The notes under the pieces: generated by a model
The model's input: only the letters and a program-made list of their open reading frames with translations
The model's database searches: none
Told to the model about the DNA's origin: nothing
Part shown: in pieces, positions 56,802-64,000 of the stretch
How the letters are laid out: each line of letters opens with the position of its first letter
How positions within the stretch are numbered: position 1 is the stretch's first letter
Source of the DNA: an uncultured Acetobacteroides sp.
GTDB lineage: Bacteria > Bacteroidota > Bacteroidia > Bacteroidales > ZOR0009
Reading direction: 5' to 3'
DNA length: 64,000 nt
Assembly (NCBI RefSeq): GCF_963678165.1
Contig: NZ_OY782755.1
Coordinates: forward strand, 1,736,001 to 1,800,000
Program-made: the position numbers and the translations under genes

Positions 56802-58076
56802 ATGATACAGGAGTTTTCTGCCGAAAATATCTACTCTATCCGCGAGAAGCAAACCATATCCTTCGTCGCTTCAAAGGATGCATCTTCTCAGGAACTCCTT
56901 ACCCACGAGGTAAAGCCAAACTTACGCCTACTAAAGTTGGTTATTCTTTACGGTGCTAACGCATCTGGTAAAACCAACCTCCTTTTTGCCATGCAGCAAC
57001 TTTGGAGCCTCCTATTTTATCCCAAATCAAATAAAGAGGCTTCTATTGAACGTTATCCGTTCCTTCTTGATAATAAAAGTATTGAGCAACCAACTGTACT
57101 CTCTGCCATTTTCTATATCAACTCTATCAAGTATCAGTACTCCGTTTCTTATAACGAAAACCAAATAATTTCTGAAGAAATGAAGTATGCTCCTAACGGC
57201 ATTCTTTCAAGATTCTATATTCGTACCGCATCAGAAGAAAGTGATGCCCCAAAAATTGAGTTTGGTGACCTTCTTGGTCTGTCCGCTAAGGCTAAAGACA
57301 TCATTATAGCCAATACCTTACACAACCACACTGTTCTATCTACCTTTGGAAAGATAACAGTTGATGCAGAACCTTTTAGCATTGTCTATAAGTGGCTCAA
57401 GAACACCGTACACGGTGTTTTCGAAAACCTCAAATTTATTGACATCACCAAGTCTATCTTAGAAAGCCCCAACAAAAAACGATTCTTTCTTGATGCCATA
57501 AAAAAAGCAGATTTCAATATATCCAACCTAGATATTGTAGAAATAGAGTACGACCTACCTCCGAATATTAGGGAGGCTATCTCTAAAAATGATACTATAC
57601 CATCATCTGAAAAAAAACGCCTATTAAGCGAAACAAGAGAGGTTGTAGAATTTTCACACACTACAAATGAAGGTGCCTTCCCTCTAATCTCAGGACTTCA
57701 ATCAAAGGGGACTATCCAGTATTTTACCTTACTCGACAAGTTATTCAATATGATAAATGGTAATCATATCTACATGATTGATGAGGTAGAGGACCAATTA
57801 CACTACGACCTGTTAATTTACTTCCTGTCTAGTTTTTTGCTCAACTCCAACGAAGCGCAGCTTATTGTAACCACCCACAACCAGCAGTTGCTAGACGAGG
57901 ACTTTATTCGCCGCGATATGGTGTGGTTTGCCGAGAAAAATAGGCAATCTGCAGCATCTGAATTCTACTCCGCTGCCGATTTTGGCCTTCACAAAAACAT
58001 ATCTCTTTACAACGCCTACCGCTCAGGTCGCTTAGGCGCTAAACCTTCTACAGGTTCACTTTTCTTGGAGGATTAA
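56802..58076 (+). CDS. rloA: AAA15/ABC-type ATPase, RloA/AbiLi-like defence component
   Basis: This is a 424-residue SMC/ABC-like ATPase. Walker A is ILYGANASGKTNLLFAMQ, the signature region lies near FPLISGLQSKGTIQYFTLL, Walker B is IYMIDEVEDQLHYDLL, and the H-loop is LIVTTHNQQLLDED. The N-terminal FSAENIYSIREKQTISF is typical of COG1106/RloA ATPases. It precedes rloB by 3 bases. RloA-RloB, AbiLi-AbiLii and PARIS share the scheme of an ABC-type sensor ATPase releasing or controlling a TOPRIM nuclease upon phage infection. The role here is inferred from that scheme. Confidence 0.87.
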   Translation: MIQEFSAENIYSIREKQTISFVASKDASSQELLTHEVKPNLRLLKLVILYGANASGKTNLLFAMQQLWSLLFYPKSNKEASIERYPFLLDNKSIEQPTVLSAIFYINSIKYQYSVSYNENQIISEEMKYAPNGILSRFYIRTASEESDAPKIEFGDLLGLSAKAKDIIIANTLHNHTVLSTFGKITVDAEPFSIVYKWLKNTVHGVFENLKFIDITKSILESPNKKRFFLDAIKKADFNISNLDIVEIEYDLPPNIREAISKNDTIPSSEKKRLLSETREVVEFSHTTNEGAFPLISGLQSKGTIQYFTLLDKLFNMINGNHIYMIDEVEDQLHYDLLIYFLSSFLLNSNEAQLIVTTHNQQLLDEDFIRRDMVWFAEKNRQSAASEFYSAADFGLHKNISLYNAYRSGRLGAKPSTGSLFLED

Positions 58077-58079
58077 CCA

Positions 58080-58718
58080 ATGGTGCTAAAACGTAAAGTT
58101 CAACCACAACGCATATCTGTTGCAGTTATTGGTGAAGGTATTACTGAACAATACTATCTGCAATCAGTAAAAGATTTTGTAGGTGTTAATCTCGAACCTA
58201 AACTTCCAAAATATTCAGAAGGTTTTGATTACTTAGAGCGTAAGATCAAAGAGTGTATAGAATTAGGCTACCCAAAAATTCTTTGTTTAATAGACATGGA
58301 CAACAAGGCTAACGCTCAAAATAAAGCCATGTATTCCAAGTTGAAGGATCGTTATCACAACAAAATTATTAAAAACAAAAAAAAAGGGTTAGAAAGTAAA
58401 ATTGTTTTCTTCGAAACCGAACGCTGTCTCGAACTTTGGTTTCTCTACCATTTCCAGTATACTACACGGAAATTTAGCAGTTATTCCGAGTTGGAAAGAA
58501 GCCTTAAAACTTACATCCCCTCATATGAAAAAAGTGAACGCTTCTTTATCAAAGCGAGAGGTCTCCATAGGCTAATCACCAAAGATTGCAAAGGAAACTT
58601 TACAACAGCTTTAGCAAACTCTACAAAGTCAGTTTCTTCTAAACTTCAAGATAATCGAGATTATACCTATAGCGAGATGTCCGATTTCTTTAAAGAAATC
58701 ACACCATCCTCCCAATAA
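58080..58718 (+). CDS. rloB: RloB family TOPRIM-like effector (AbiLii-like)
   Basis: This 212-residue RloB protein has the family pattern GEGITEQYYLQSV near the N-terminus (catalytic Glu), CLIDMDNKANAQNK (the DxD-like acidic motif), and a C-terminal ETERCLELWFLYHFQYT. The acidic pattern corresponds to a TOPRIM-type nuclease core, as in OLD-like and AriB effectors. It is translated immediately after rloA and closed by a strong terminator, so the two genes form a complete unit. The nucleic-acid target is unknown. Confidence 0.87.
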   Translation: MVLKRKVQPQRISVAVIGEGITEQYYLQSVKDFVGVNLEPKLPKYSEGFDYLERKIKECIELGYPKILCLIDMDNKANAQNKAMYSKLKDRYHNKIIKNKKKGLESKIVFFETERCLELWFLYHFQYTTRKFSSYSELERSLKTYIPSYEKSERFFIKARGLHRLITKDCKGNFTTALANSTKSVSSKLQDNRDYTYSEMSDFFKEITPSSQ

Positions 58719-58724
58719 ACGCAT

Positions 58725-58757
58725 AGGCGGCTCCTTCCCTTCGGGTAGCCGCCTTTT
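58725..58757 (+). terminator. Terminator of the rloAB operon
   Basis: aggcggct and its complement agccgcct enclose a GC-rich loop and run into TTTT, 6 bases after the rloB stop. Confidence 0.85.
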
Positions 58758-59668
58758 CGCCATAATTGATTTTCAACTCCACTATATCACTCTACACTTT
58801 ACTCCCTGTTCTCTTCGGAGATTCCCCGGGGCTGTTTGGGGCCTTTGGCTACAGCCTGTCATGCTTTTTGCATTCGGCACCCTTCGCTTCGGTCTGCTCC
58901 AATGCCCTCAATTCCTTCGGGCATCCCAGCAGCCCTTCGCTACGGCTGCCGAGCAAAAAGGCGCAGCTTTCCCCCGGCCCCTGCTGCTCACGCCAGGCTT
59001 CTGCCAACGGAAGCTACTTTACCATAACGCGATGTTATAGTACAAACCCCAAGGGGCTACGCTTCGCTCCGGGCTGCGCCTTTATCCTATAACCGCATTA
59101 TGCAAAGTAGCCCCCAAAACAGCCCCTCGCCCGCCCACCGCCCCTAAATTCAAAGACCACAGCATTCCCCGCCACCCTTTCAGCGGTGCAGTTTTGGAGG
59201 GGGAATTTAGGGCAGCGCATCTATCATGTGCCTGCGGTAGCGGCCAACGTTCGCTCATCCGCTCCTCCCTGGCTCCAGCCCATGCTCGTTTCTCGCAAGC
59301 CCGTCGCCGCGGTCGGTGCTGCTTCGCTACCTTTTGTCCGCCACCTCGGCACCCCACGGCAAAAGTGGCTCAGGCCTCACCGCTGTTCGTTGCTCCACCG
59401 GTCTGTCGCTGCTCCGTTCGTTCCTCCCTCCGCAGTCGCCACCCCGTTCCGCGCCTCACATCGGCTCCTCCCTCGCCACCCTTGCCCAAAACCCCCAGCA
59501 CCCTTGACACCATCGGCCACCCCCTCCAAAACCGCCCTTTATTCACCCCGCTAAAAGACACTCAGCGTTTCCCTATCGTTGTAACTCTAAAATCTAATGT
59601 CTAATATCTATCGTCTAAAACTCCCGCCCTCCCCAGCCGATACGAAATGTAAGTCGTTCCGCGCCTAT
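58758..59668. other. GC-rich non-coding region with many inverted repeats
   Basis: Several open frames cross this stretch on both strands, but their products are low-complexity, rich in Pro, Arg, Ser and Ala, and overlap each other, so none is accepted. The composition (C-rich on this strand) and repeated gcttcgct/ctacgg words point to structured non-coding DNA. The most striking part is a long imperfect inverted repeat at 59013-59040 and 59087-59111. Confidence 0.6.
59013..59111. repeat. Long imperfect inverted repeat (possible oriT or regulatory structure)
   Basis: The left arm begins gctacttt and ends gttatag (59013-59040). The right arm, read on the other strand, begins gctactttgcataatgcgg and ends ttatag (59087-59111). 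The 46-base centre carries a further aaccccaaggggctacgctt-type palindromic stretch. No protein-coding explanation exists. Confidence 0.6.
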
Positions 59669-59767
59669 GCGTCAAGGTCAAGCCCTACGGGTTTTTCGCA
59701 AAATCTCCACCCTCGCCTTCGTGCCTCCGGCTCAGGTAGTATTTTCCGAAAAAACCTTGACCCGGCG
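59669..59767. repeat. Second long imperfect inverted repeat in the right backbone
   Basis: The left arm (gcgtcaaggtcaagcc to tttttcgcaaaat, 59669-59704) matches the reverse complement of attttccgaaaaaaccttga and following bases (59741-59767) with gaps. The sequence from here to 59948 contains no convincing gene. Confidence 0.5.
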
Positions 59768-59948
59768 CTCCACTCCCTTTGCTGGTCGCTATCGGTTGAT
59801 GAGGGCTACCTCTGCTCGGACTATCAACCTTACCGCTGCAATCAGCCGTGTTGAGGTTTACCCGAACAAAAAAAGAGGACTCCCAATCGTGGAAATCCTC
59901 TCAAAAAGGTTTTGCGCATTACCGCTGCTGCGGCTTATCGCTCGTGTG

Positions 59949-60167
59949 CTACTCGCCTTCAACCGACACCTGGGCTACTGCCGTCATAACGCCACCCGCT
60001 AGGGTGATGTAGCCCGCAACGGTTACAACGGCTGCCGGCAGCGCAACGGGGCTGGCGATAATCGCACCGCCAACGGCGGCTAGGCAGAGCCCGATGGTAC
60101 GAACTCTTCTAAAGAACTTGGGGGTGGGGGCCGCTGCACGCTTGGCCAGGCCCAGCTCATTTCCCTT
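59949..60167 (-). CDS. Small hydrophobic protein, holin-like size
   Basis: This 72-residue protein has a basic N-terminus (LAKRAAAPTPKFFRRVRTIG) and two short membrane segments (LCLAAVGGAIIASPVALPAA and VVTVAGYITLAGGVMTAV). The start is placed at 60167, where the codon overlaps the end of the upstream minus-strand gene by 11 bases; the longer in-frame leader lacks support. No family was recognised. The size and topology resemble phage holins. It is the last gene of a three-gene minus-strand module with a 256-residue protein and an 85-residue membrane coiled-coil protein. Confidence 0.6.
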   Translation of the reverse strand, partial: KGNELGLAKRAAAPTPKFFRRVRTIGLCLAAVGGAIIASPVALPAAVVTVAGYITLAGGVMTAVAQVSVEGE

Positions 60168-60414
60168 CATGCTCGCTTGTTTTAAAGATGATCGATTCGA
60201 GGTGGTGAATCCGGCGCTCCAGAAACTCAATCCGCTGGTTCATCAGCTCGTTGATCCCCTTGAACTCCGCCTTGATCAGCGCCATGGTCGACTTGACCTC
60301 CGTAACGTCCTTTTCCACCCGCTTGAAGTCAGCTAGCAGCTGCCGAAGGAAGTAGGCCACAACGGCCAGCAGCACCGAGATCAGGGCGTAGAAGTAGGGC
60401 GCCGAATTCTCCAT
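60157..60414 (-). CDS. Small membrane-anchored coiled-coil protein
   Basis: This 85-residue protein has one N-terminal membrane helix (YFYALISVLLAVVAYFLRQL) followed by a coiled coil (DFKRVEKDVTEVKSTMALIK; INELMNQRIEFLERRIHHLE). The pattern is that of phage holin or antiholin accessory (spanin-like or DUF-type) proteins, but no specific family is claimed. It lies 17 bases after the 256-residue gene and overlaps the next, so it is co-translated. Confidence 0.65.
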   Translation of the reverse strand: MENSAPYFYALISVLLAVVAYFLRQLLADFKRVEKDVTEVKSTMALIKAEFKGINELMNQRIEFLERRIHHLESIIFKTSEHEGK

Positions 60415-60431
60415 CTACCGTAGGATTAGGG

Positions 60432-61202
60432 TTAAGGCTGCGCTAGGCCAGACACCTTAACCAGCGATACCGAGTTGTACTGACCGTTCTTCAGCGAGTA
60501 GAGCTCGCCGTTGACCAGCTGAAGAAACTCCACGCCCAGCACCAGAAACAGCGGCTTGGTCTCCGCCTTGGCAAAGGTGCTATTTAGCGATATCGCCTCC
60601 TTGGTGGGCTCTGCAGCGGCCACGCTAACCAGGTAGGGCTGAGCCTCGCTTACCTCAAAGGTGCCCGCCTCAAAGTCTACCTTGGCCACACCCGACACCA
60701 GCCTCACGTGGGTAGCACCTTCCGGTGCCCCGAAATCGCTCTTTGGCGTAATCACCCCAAAGCTTACGGTCGCCTTACCCTCGGTGCGGTCAATCGTCGA
60801 GGCCACCTTCCTGAAGTAGCAGGTACCTAGCTTGGCGTTGCTGTTGAACTCGAACCCCTCCAGCAGCTCCAGCTCGCCGTCCAGCACGTTGCGCTTGCCG
60901 CGCGTGCTGGTGCCGTCGGCTTTTACCACCCTCATCATCTCGCCCGTTAGGCGGCTGGTCATGCGGCTATCGGAGCCGTTTCTGATGAAGCTGCGCAGTG
61001 CATCCCTCAGCAGCTTGCCCGCCTTGCCGGATCGCCCAAACTCCGCACCGTTCTCGCGCGTGCGCTCAAACGCCGGGTCGCTCTTGATGCGAGCACCATC
61101 CACGCCGCCCTTCATGCGGGCGAGGTGCCCATCCTTGGTCTTGTAGAAGGAGAGGTCTCCGACCGTTCCCTTCAGCTTAATTAGTCCTTCCTGTTTTGCC
61201 AT
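60432..61202 (-). CDS. Conserved 256-residue protein of unknown function (Bacteroidota)
   Basis: The N-terminus LIKLKGTVGDLSFYKTKDGH, followed by ARMKGGVDGARIKSDPAFERTREN and EFGRSGKAGKLLRDALR, is a pattern I associate with a widespread uncharacterised Bacteroidota family. The C-terminal half is beta-rich (VSFGVITPKSDF; SLKNGQYNSVSLVKVSG). There is no signal peptide or membrane segment. Together with two downstream small membrane proteins it forms a GC-rich operon near the right end of the element, possibly derived from a phage or satellite. Function unknown. Confidence 0.7.
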   Translation of the reverse strand: MAKQEGLIKLKGTVGDLSFYKTKDGHLARMKGGVDGARIKSDPAFERTRENGAEFGRSGKAGKLLRDALRSFIRNGSDSRMTSRLTGEMMRVVKADGTSTRGKRNVLDGELELLEGFEFNSNAKLGTCYFRKVASTIDRTEGKATVSFGVITPKSDFGAPEGATHVRLVSGVAKVDFEAGTFEVSEAQPYLVSVAAAEPTKEAISLNSTFAKAETKPLFLVLGVEFLQLVNGELYSLKNGQYNSVSLVKVSGLAQP

Positions 61203-61332
61203 ATCCTAAAAATTTTGGTGAACAGGGGCAAGCTACAAAGCGTAGCCAAGAAATAAAACTAACCGCTTCCGATACTGGTCGTTATCGTCGCTTTTTTACC
61301 CATCCTGCCGAATCAGGCAGCCCATTTTTTTG

Positions 61333-61340
61333 TAACTTTG
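61333..61340 (+). promoter_or_regulatory. -7 promoter element for the terminal small gene
   Basis: TAACTTTG matches TAnnTTTG, 68 bases before the ATG at 61409. A T-run sits immediately upstream; the -33 element is not clear. Confidence 0.4.
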
Positions 61341-61408
61341 GGTTAGGCAACTCCACGGATAAGCCAGGGATGCGCCATACATCAAACCTACATAAAGCAT
61401 ACCCCAAC

Positions 61409-61603
61409 ATGAAGCAGGCACGCGTAGTCATTTACCCCAAGGACATCCAGTTCATAACGGGCAAGAGCGAGCGTTACGGCAGAATGCTGCTCACCAAAAT
61501 CCGTAAGGCAAACCGGAAAGACGAGCACCAGTTCATCACCGTTCACGAGTTTGCCGCCTTTACCGGCATTCCCGAGGAAACCGTTGAGGCCTACCTCCGA
61601 TAA
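61409..61603 (+). CDS. Small conserved Bacteroidota protein, possible DNA-binding regulator
   Basis: This is a 64-residue protein: an N-terminal RVVIYPKDIQFITGKSERYG, a basic centre (LLTKIRKANRKDEH), and a C-terminal EFAAFTGIPEETVEAYL that looks like a helix-turn-helix. Short proteins of this type are widespread in Bacteroidota and uncharacterised. The ATG at 61409 gives the expected N-terminus; the longer in-frame leader is discounted. It is the last gene before attR, 152 bases inside the core, and could be a regulator or excision factor. Confidence 0.72.
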   Translation: MKQARVVIYPKDIQFITGKSERYGRMLLTKIRKANRKDEHQFITVHEFAAFTGIPEETVEAYLR

Positions 61604-61688
61604 AAGGAAAGGAGAATCGGCAAAAAAGAGCCACTTTGCCCGCCATCATCGCATCCCTAAGTCATCAAAAAATCCCAAATTCAAAGAC

Positions 61689-61703
61689 ACCAATTCGGTG
61701 AAC
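61689..61703 (+). repeat. Subterminal 15-bp repeat, right copy
   Basis: accaattcggtgaac, identical to 34557-34571 and in the same orientation, lies 53 bases inside attR. Confidence 0.55.
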
Positions 61704-61755
61704 GACCCTAAAAAGCTCAATTTAACACCCTAATTTTCCACCCATTACAAACCTC

Positions 61756-61794
61756 GTTCGAATCCCTCCCTCTCCGCAGACCACAACATCAAAG
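61756..61794 (+). repeat. attR, 39-bp direct repeat
   Basis: Identical to 34428-34466, it contains the end of the tRNA-Ser gene (T arm to acceptor) without the rest of the tRNA, followed by the chromosomal terminator. It marks the right junction of the element. Confidence 0.92.
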
Positions 61795-61798
61795 CACA

Positions 61799-61836
61799 AC
61801 AAAGCCCTGTAAACCATTCGATTTACAGGGCTTTGT
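61799..61836. terminator. Original chromosomal terminator of tRNA-Ser
   Basis: acaaagccctgtaaa and its complement enclose an 8-base loop. Its resemblance to the hairpin after the intact tRNA (34473-34506) shows the pre-insertion arrangement. It may also end minus-strand transcription from the efflux genes. The remaining bases to 62051 show nothing further. Confidence 0.75.
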
Positions 61837-62051
61837 ATTTTCACCCCATTTCATTTTTCTACCCCAATTCCCAACCTTCAAGCCGCAAATTTTGTACGTC
61901 ATTTTTTATCGGCTCTACTTAACGCACCGATTCCCTTGTATAAAACTGGACATTTGCGCTTTACAATATGAATTTTGAGGGTAATTTCCGATATCATCAA
62001 GACTATATAGTTTTACGACTAACACTGAGATCTGCATCTACTTGCTAAATT

Positions 62052-63680
62052 CTATTTGCGATAAAGGCAACAGTTAGGTAATGCATTGTACGTTTTATCG
62101 TTGGCCTTTTGCCTATCGGTGTCATGCCCAACCTTTGCAATAGCACTATGAATGACATCAATGCCTGTTTTTGTGGCGTCATACTCTACCTGAATCTTCT
62201 TTGTTGTCATGTTCCAAGATGCAAGTACAACCCCTTTTACCGATTTGGCGGCATCTTCAATTCGCTTCTTACAAGACTCACAGTTACCAAAAACCTTAAA
62301 AGTAGCATGCTGAATCGTTGCCATTCTTTTTGCTGAAGTTGTTGCTTGCTTTGAGGATTGGTTACCTGTGGAAGACATATCCATTCCCGGCATGCTGCCG
62401 TGGTTATGTTCGGCAGAAGATTTTCCGCCATCGCTATTCATCATGCTGGGCTTACCTTCTAGTTGGGCAGCAGCATCAACGCTAAACGTTCCTTGGGTGA
62501 TAATTTGCTCGCCATCAGACAATCCCCCTTCTACAACAAAGCTATCTCCTAGCTTAGGACCCAATTCTATTTCGCGCATTTTGAATATATGCTCTTCAGT
62601 ATTAGGCTGCTTAACATACACTATCGAACGTTTGCCAGTCCATAAAACTGCTGAAGAGGGTACCACTATTTTGTTCTTATATTCGCTAAGGTTGGCCTTT
62701 ATGATACCTGTAGCAAACATTTCGGGTTTAAGTTTCCCCGTATGGTTCCCAATTTCGACTCTAACCTTAGATACTCTATTGGTTGGATCGATTACTGGAT
62801 CTATAAACTTGATAGCACCTTCAAAACTTTCTCCTGGTAATGCCTGAATGGTAAACGAAATTTTGTCCCCTTTCTTTATAAACGGAAGATCGCTTTCGTA
62901 GGCATCAAACATTACCCATAAAGAAGAGAGGTTTGCAATGTCGAATAGGACCATCCCTTGGCTAACATAATCGCCGTTGCTTACGCGCTTTCCAGTAACA
63001 ATGCCCGATGTATTAGCTGTTATTTCAACGTTATTCTTTATCCTTCCTATGCTTTCAATTTGGGCAATCTGCCTATCGCTTAGCTTCCATAGGTGCAGCT
63101 TCTCTTTCGCTGCTTGGTACAATTCAGGCTGTTGCTGCTTATCTTTTGCAGTCTCTAGGAGTTCTTGTTGTGCCGTGACCAACTCGGGTGAATAAATGAG
63201 AGCCAAGGCTTGTCCTTTTCGTACAGGTTCCCCGGTAAAGTTCACCAACAATCGTTCGATACGACCGGGAATATGGGCAACCTGATTTTGCAAAAGACGC
63301 TCATCAGCCTGTAGCTTCCCGTACAATCGAAGCTCTTTTACCGGTTGTTGGCGCGAAACTACCGTAGTTTGTACGTTGGCAAGCGCAGTGGCCTCCTTGG
63401 TAAAGCGTATAGCCTCGGAATCTTCTACAGCCCCTCCTTGTACCAAAGGAATAAGATCCATTCCACAGATTGGGCACTTCCCGGGTTTCGTCATACGTAT
63501 TTGAGGGTGCATGGAGCATGTCCAAATTGTCGCTTTGCGCGCTTGGGCTATATGGGTGTGCTTACTATCTGTTCCCCCATTAGAGTGGAATAGCAGCCAT
63601 CCCAAGAATAGTCCACCCAATGCGAATAGACCATATCGTACATATTTACGTGAAAGTATCTTTTCCATTTTTCTTATCAT
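62052..63680 (-). CDS. cusB: Heavy-metal efflux RND periplasmic adaptor (CusB family) with metal-binding domains
   Basis: This 542-residue membrane-fusion protein has an N-terminal membrane anchor (YVRYGLFALGGLFLGWLLF). A heavy-metal-binding domain (about 52-80) has the motif WTCSMHPQIRMTKPGKCPIC and GMDLIPL. A lipoyl/barrel-sandwich adaptor core follows, and a C-terminal HMA-like domain (about 455-520) has GNCESCKKRIEDAA (Cys-x-x-Cys) after a His/Met-rich linker (EHNHGSMPGMDM). CusB-type adaptors link an inner-membrane RND pump to an outer-membrane channel for Cu+ or Ag+. The start at 63680 overlaps the upstream channel gene by 4 bases (ATGA). Confidence 0.92.
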   Translation of the reverse strand: MIRKMEKILSRKYVRYGLFALGGLFLGWLLFHSNGGTDSKHTHIAQARKATIWTCSMHPQIRMTKPGKCPICGMDLIPLVQGGAVEDSEAIRFTKEATALANVQTTVVSRQQPVKELRLYGKLQADERLLQNQVAHIPGRIERLLVNFTGEPVRKGQALALIYSPELVTAQQELLETAKDKQQQPELYQAAKEKLHLWKLSDRQIAQIESIGRIKNNVEITANTSGIVTGKRVSNGDYVSQGMVLFDIANLSSLWVMFDAYESDLPFIKKGDKISFTIQALPGESFEGAIKFIDPVIDPTNRVSKVRVEIGNHTGKLKPEMFATGIIKANLSEYKNKIVVPSSAVLWTGKRSIVYVKQPNTEEHIFKMREIELGPKLGDSFVVEGGLSDGEQIITQGTFSVDAAAQLEGKPSMMNSDGGKSSAEHNHGSMPGMDMSSTGNQSSKQATTSAKRMATIQHATFKVFGNCESCKKRIEDAAKSVKGVVLASWNMTTKKIQVEYDATKTGIDVIHSAIAKVGHDTDRQKANDKTYNALPNCCLYRK

Positions 63681-64000
63681 TGATTGGTTTGATGATTTTG
63701 TGTTACTGCCATCAATCGGTTAAGCCATGCCACTGCGGTATTGTTATCTACAACAGCATCTACCTGTTTTATCTCATAATCGAGCAATTGCTGGCGCACC
63801 CGTAGAATGTCAGTTAATTCGGTGCCAGATGCTGCAAAACTTCTGAGCATAATATCAAGCGTTTTTTTTGTTAGCTGCCCCTGCGCAGCGTAAAGGTTCA
63901 TCCTTCGCCGTGCATCTTGGTATAGCTGAACGGCTTCGTAGTATTCGGCTTGTAGAGCATTTGCAGTAGCCTGATAGTTTTGCTCTGTTGCCGTTTTCAT
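63677..64000 (-). CDS. TolC/CusC-family outer-membrane efflux protein, 3' part only
   Basis: The last 107 or more codons of an outer-membrane efflux protein are present, and the frame is open to the right edge. The helical repeat ALQAEYYEAVQLYQDARRRM, FAASGTELTDILRVRQQLLD and YEIKQVDAVVDNNTAVAWL is typical of the C-terminal alpha-barrel of TolC-like channels. It overlaps the adaptor gene by 4 bases, so both belong to one metal-efflux operon that continues outside the window, presumably with a CusA pump. Confidence 0.85.
   Translation of the reverse strand: MKTATEQNYQATANALQAEYYEAVQLYQDARRRMNLYAAQGQLTKKTLDIMLRSFAASGTELTDILRVRQQLLDYEIKQVDAVVDNNTAVAWLNRLMAVTQNHQTNQ

Noticed and set aside
56802..58718. 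PARIS (AriA-AriB) system
   Set aside because: The second gene has the RloB pattern (GEGITEQYY, ETERCLELWFLYHF) rather than the DUF4435 pattern of AriB, so RloAB/AbiL-like is the closer name.
58766..59604. Several overlapping open frames on both strands in the GC-rich region
   Set aside because: Products are low-complexity and rich in Pro, Arg, Ser and Ala, overlap one another, and lack family patterns; the region is better explained as structured non-coding DNA.

Overview
The window looks like a chromosome segment of a member of the Bacteroidota, probably Bacteroidales or a close relative. The reasons are TAnnTTTG-type promoter elements, an RteC-family regulator beside a Bacteroidota-type tyrosine recombinase, GxxExxY and four-helix-bundle genes, a monofunctional manC, and a menA-menC-menE set. 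Shine-Dalgarno sequences are weak or absent. No 16S rRNA gene is present, so no genus is claimed.

Region 1 (1-30.5 kb) is a Wzx/Wzy-type surface polysaccharide locus, entirely on the + strand. It holds an SLBB export protein (5' end outside the window), Wzz, flippase, polymerase, two family-4-like glycosyltransferases, a small phosphoglycosyl transferase, acyltransferases and nucleotide-sugar pathways. Three pathways can be read: (a) UDP-GlcNAc to UDP-ManNAc3NAcA (6-dehydrogenase, 3-dehydrogenase, aminotransferase, acetyltransferase, 2-epimerase); (b) dTDP-3-amino-3,6-dideoxyhexose (RmlA, RmlB, two FdtA-like isomerases, acyltransferase, FdtB-like aminotransferase); (c) a UDP-4-amino-4,6-dideoxy-HexNAc (dehydratase plus aminotransferase) directly before the initiating transferase. 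One initiating transferase plus two glycosyltransferases fits a three-sugar repeat. GDP-fucose genes (manC, gmd, fcl) follow. The local rfbA is broken twice, by a deletion/frameshift and an in-frame stop. A 970-residue FAD/Fe-S dehydrogenase beside wbpB may recycle 2-hydroxyglutarate.

Region 2 (31-34.3 kb) holds menaquinone genes menA, menC and menE, then tRNA-Ser(UGA).

Region 3 (34.43-61.79 kb) is a 27.4-kb integrative element in the 3' end of the tRNA-Ser gene, bounded by 39-bp perfect direct repeats. Its left backbone is integrase, RteC-like regulator, excisionase-like protein, replication-type protein, an iteron array with an A/T-rich tract, and a DnaC/IstB-like ATPase. The cargo comprises (i) an AraC-controlled redox/aldehyde-detoxification set with two decayed genes; (ii) an ATP-binding protein plus STAS-like (DUF4325) pair; (iii) remains of a type I restriction system whose hsdS-tail repeats flank a DUF2971 gene; (iv) a coiled-coil membrane protein; (v) an unknown gene between two copies of a 175-bp structured repeat; (vi) an RloA/RloB (AbiL-like) ATPase plus TOPRIM pair. 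The right backbone is GC-rich, with large inverted repeats, a three-gene minus-strand module with small membrane proteins, and a 64-codon gene beside attR. No relaxase or conjugation gene is visible, so the element is more likely mobilizable or satellite-like than self-transmissible.

Region 4 (61.8-64 kb) returns to chromosome with a Cus-type heavy-metal efflux adaptor and the 3' end of its outer-membrane partner, both on the - strand.
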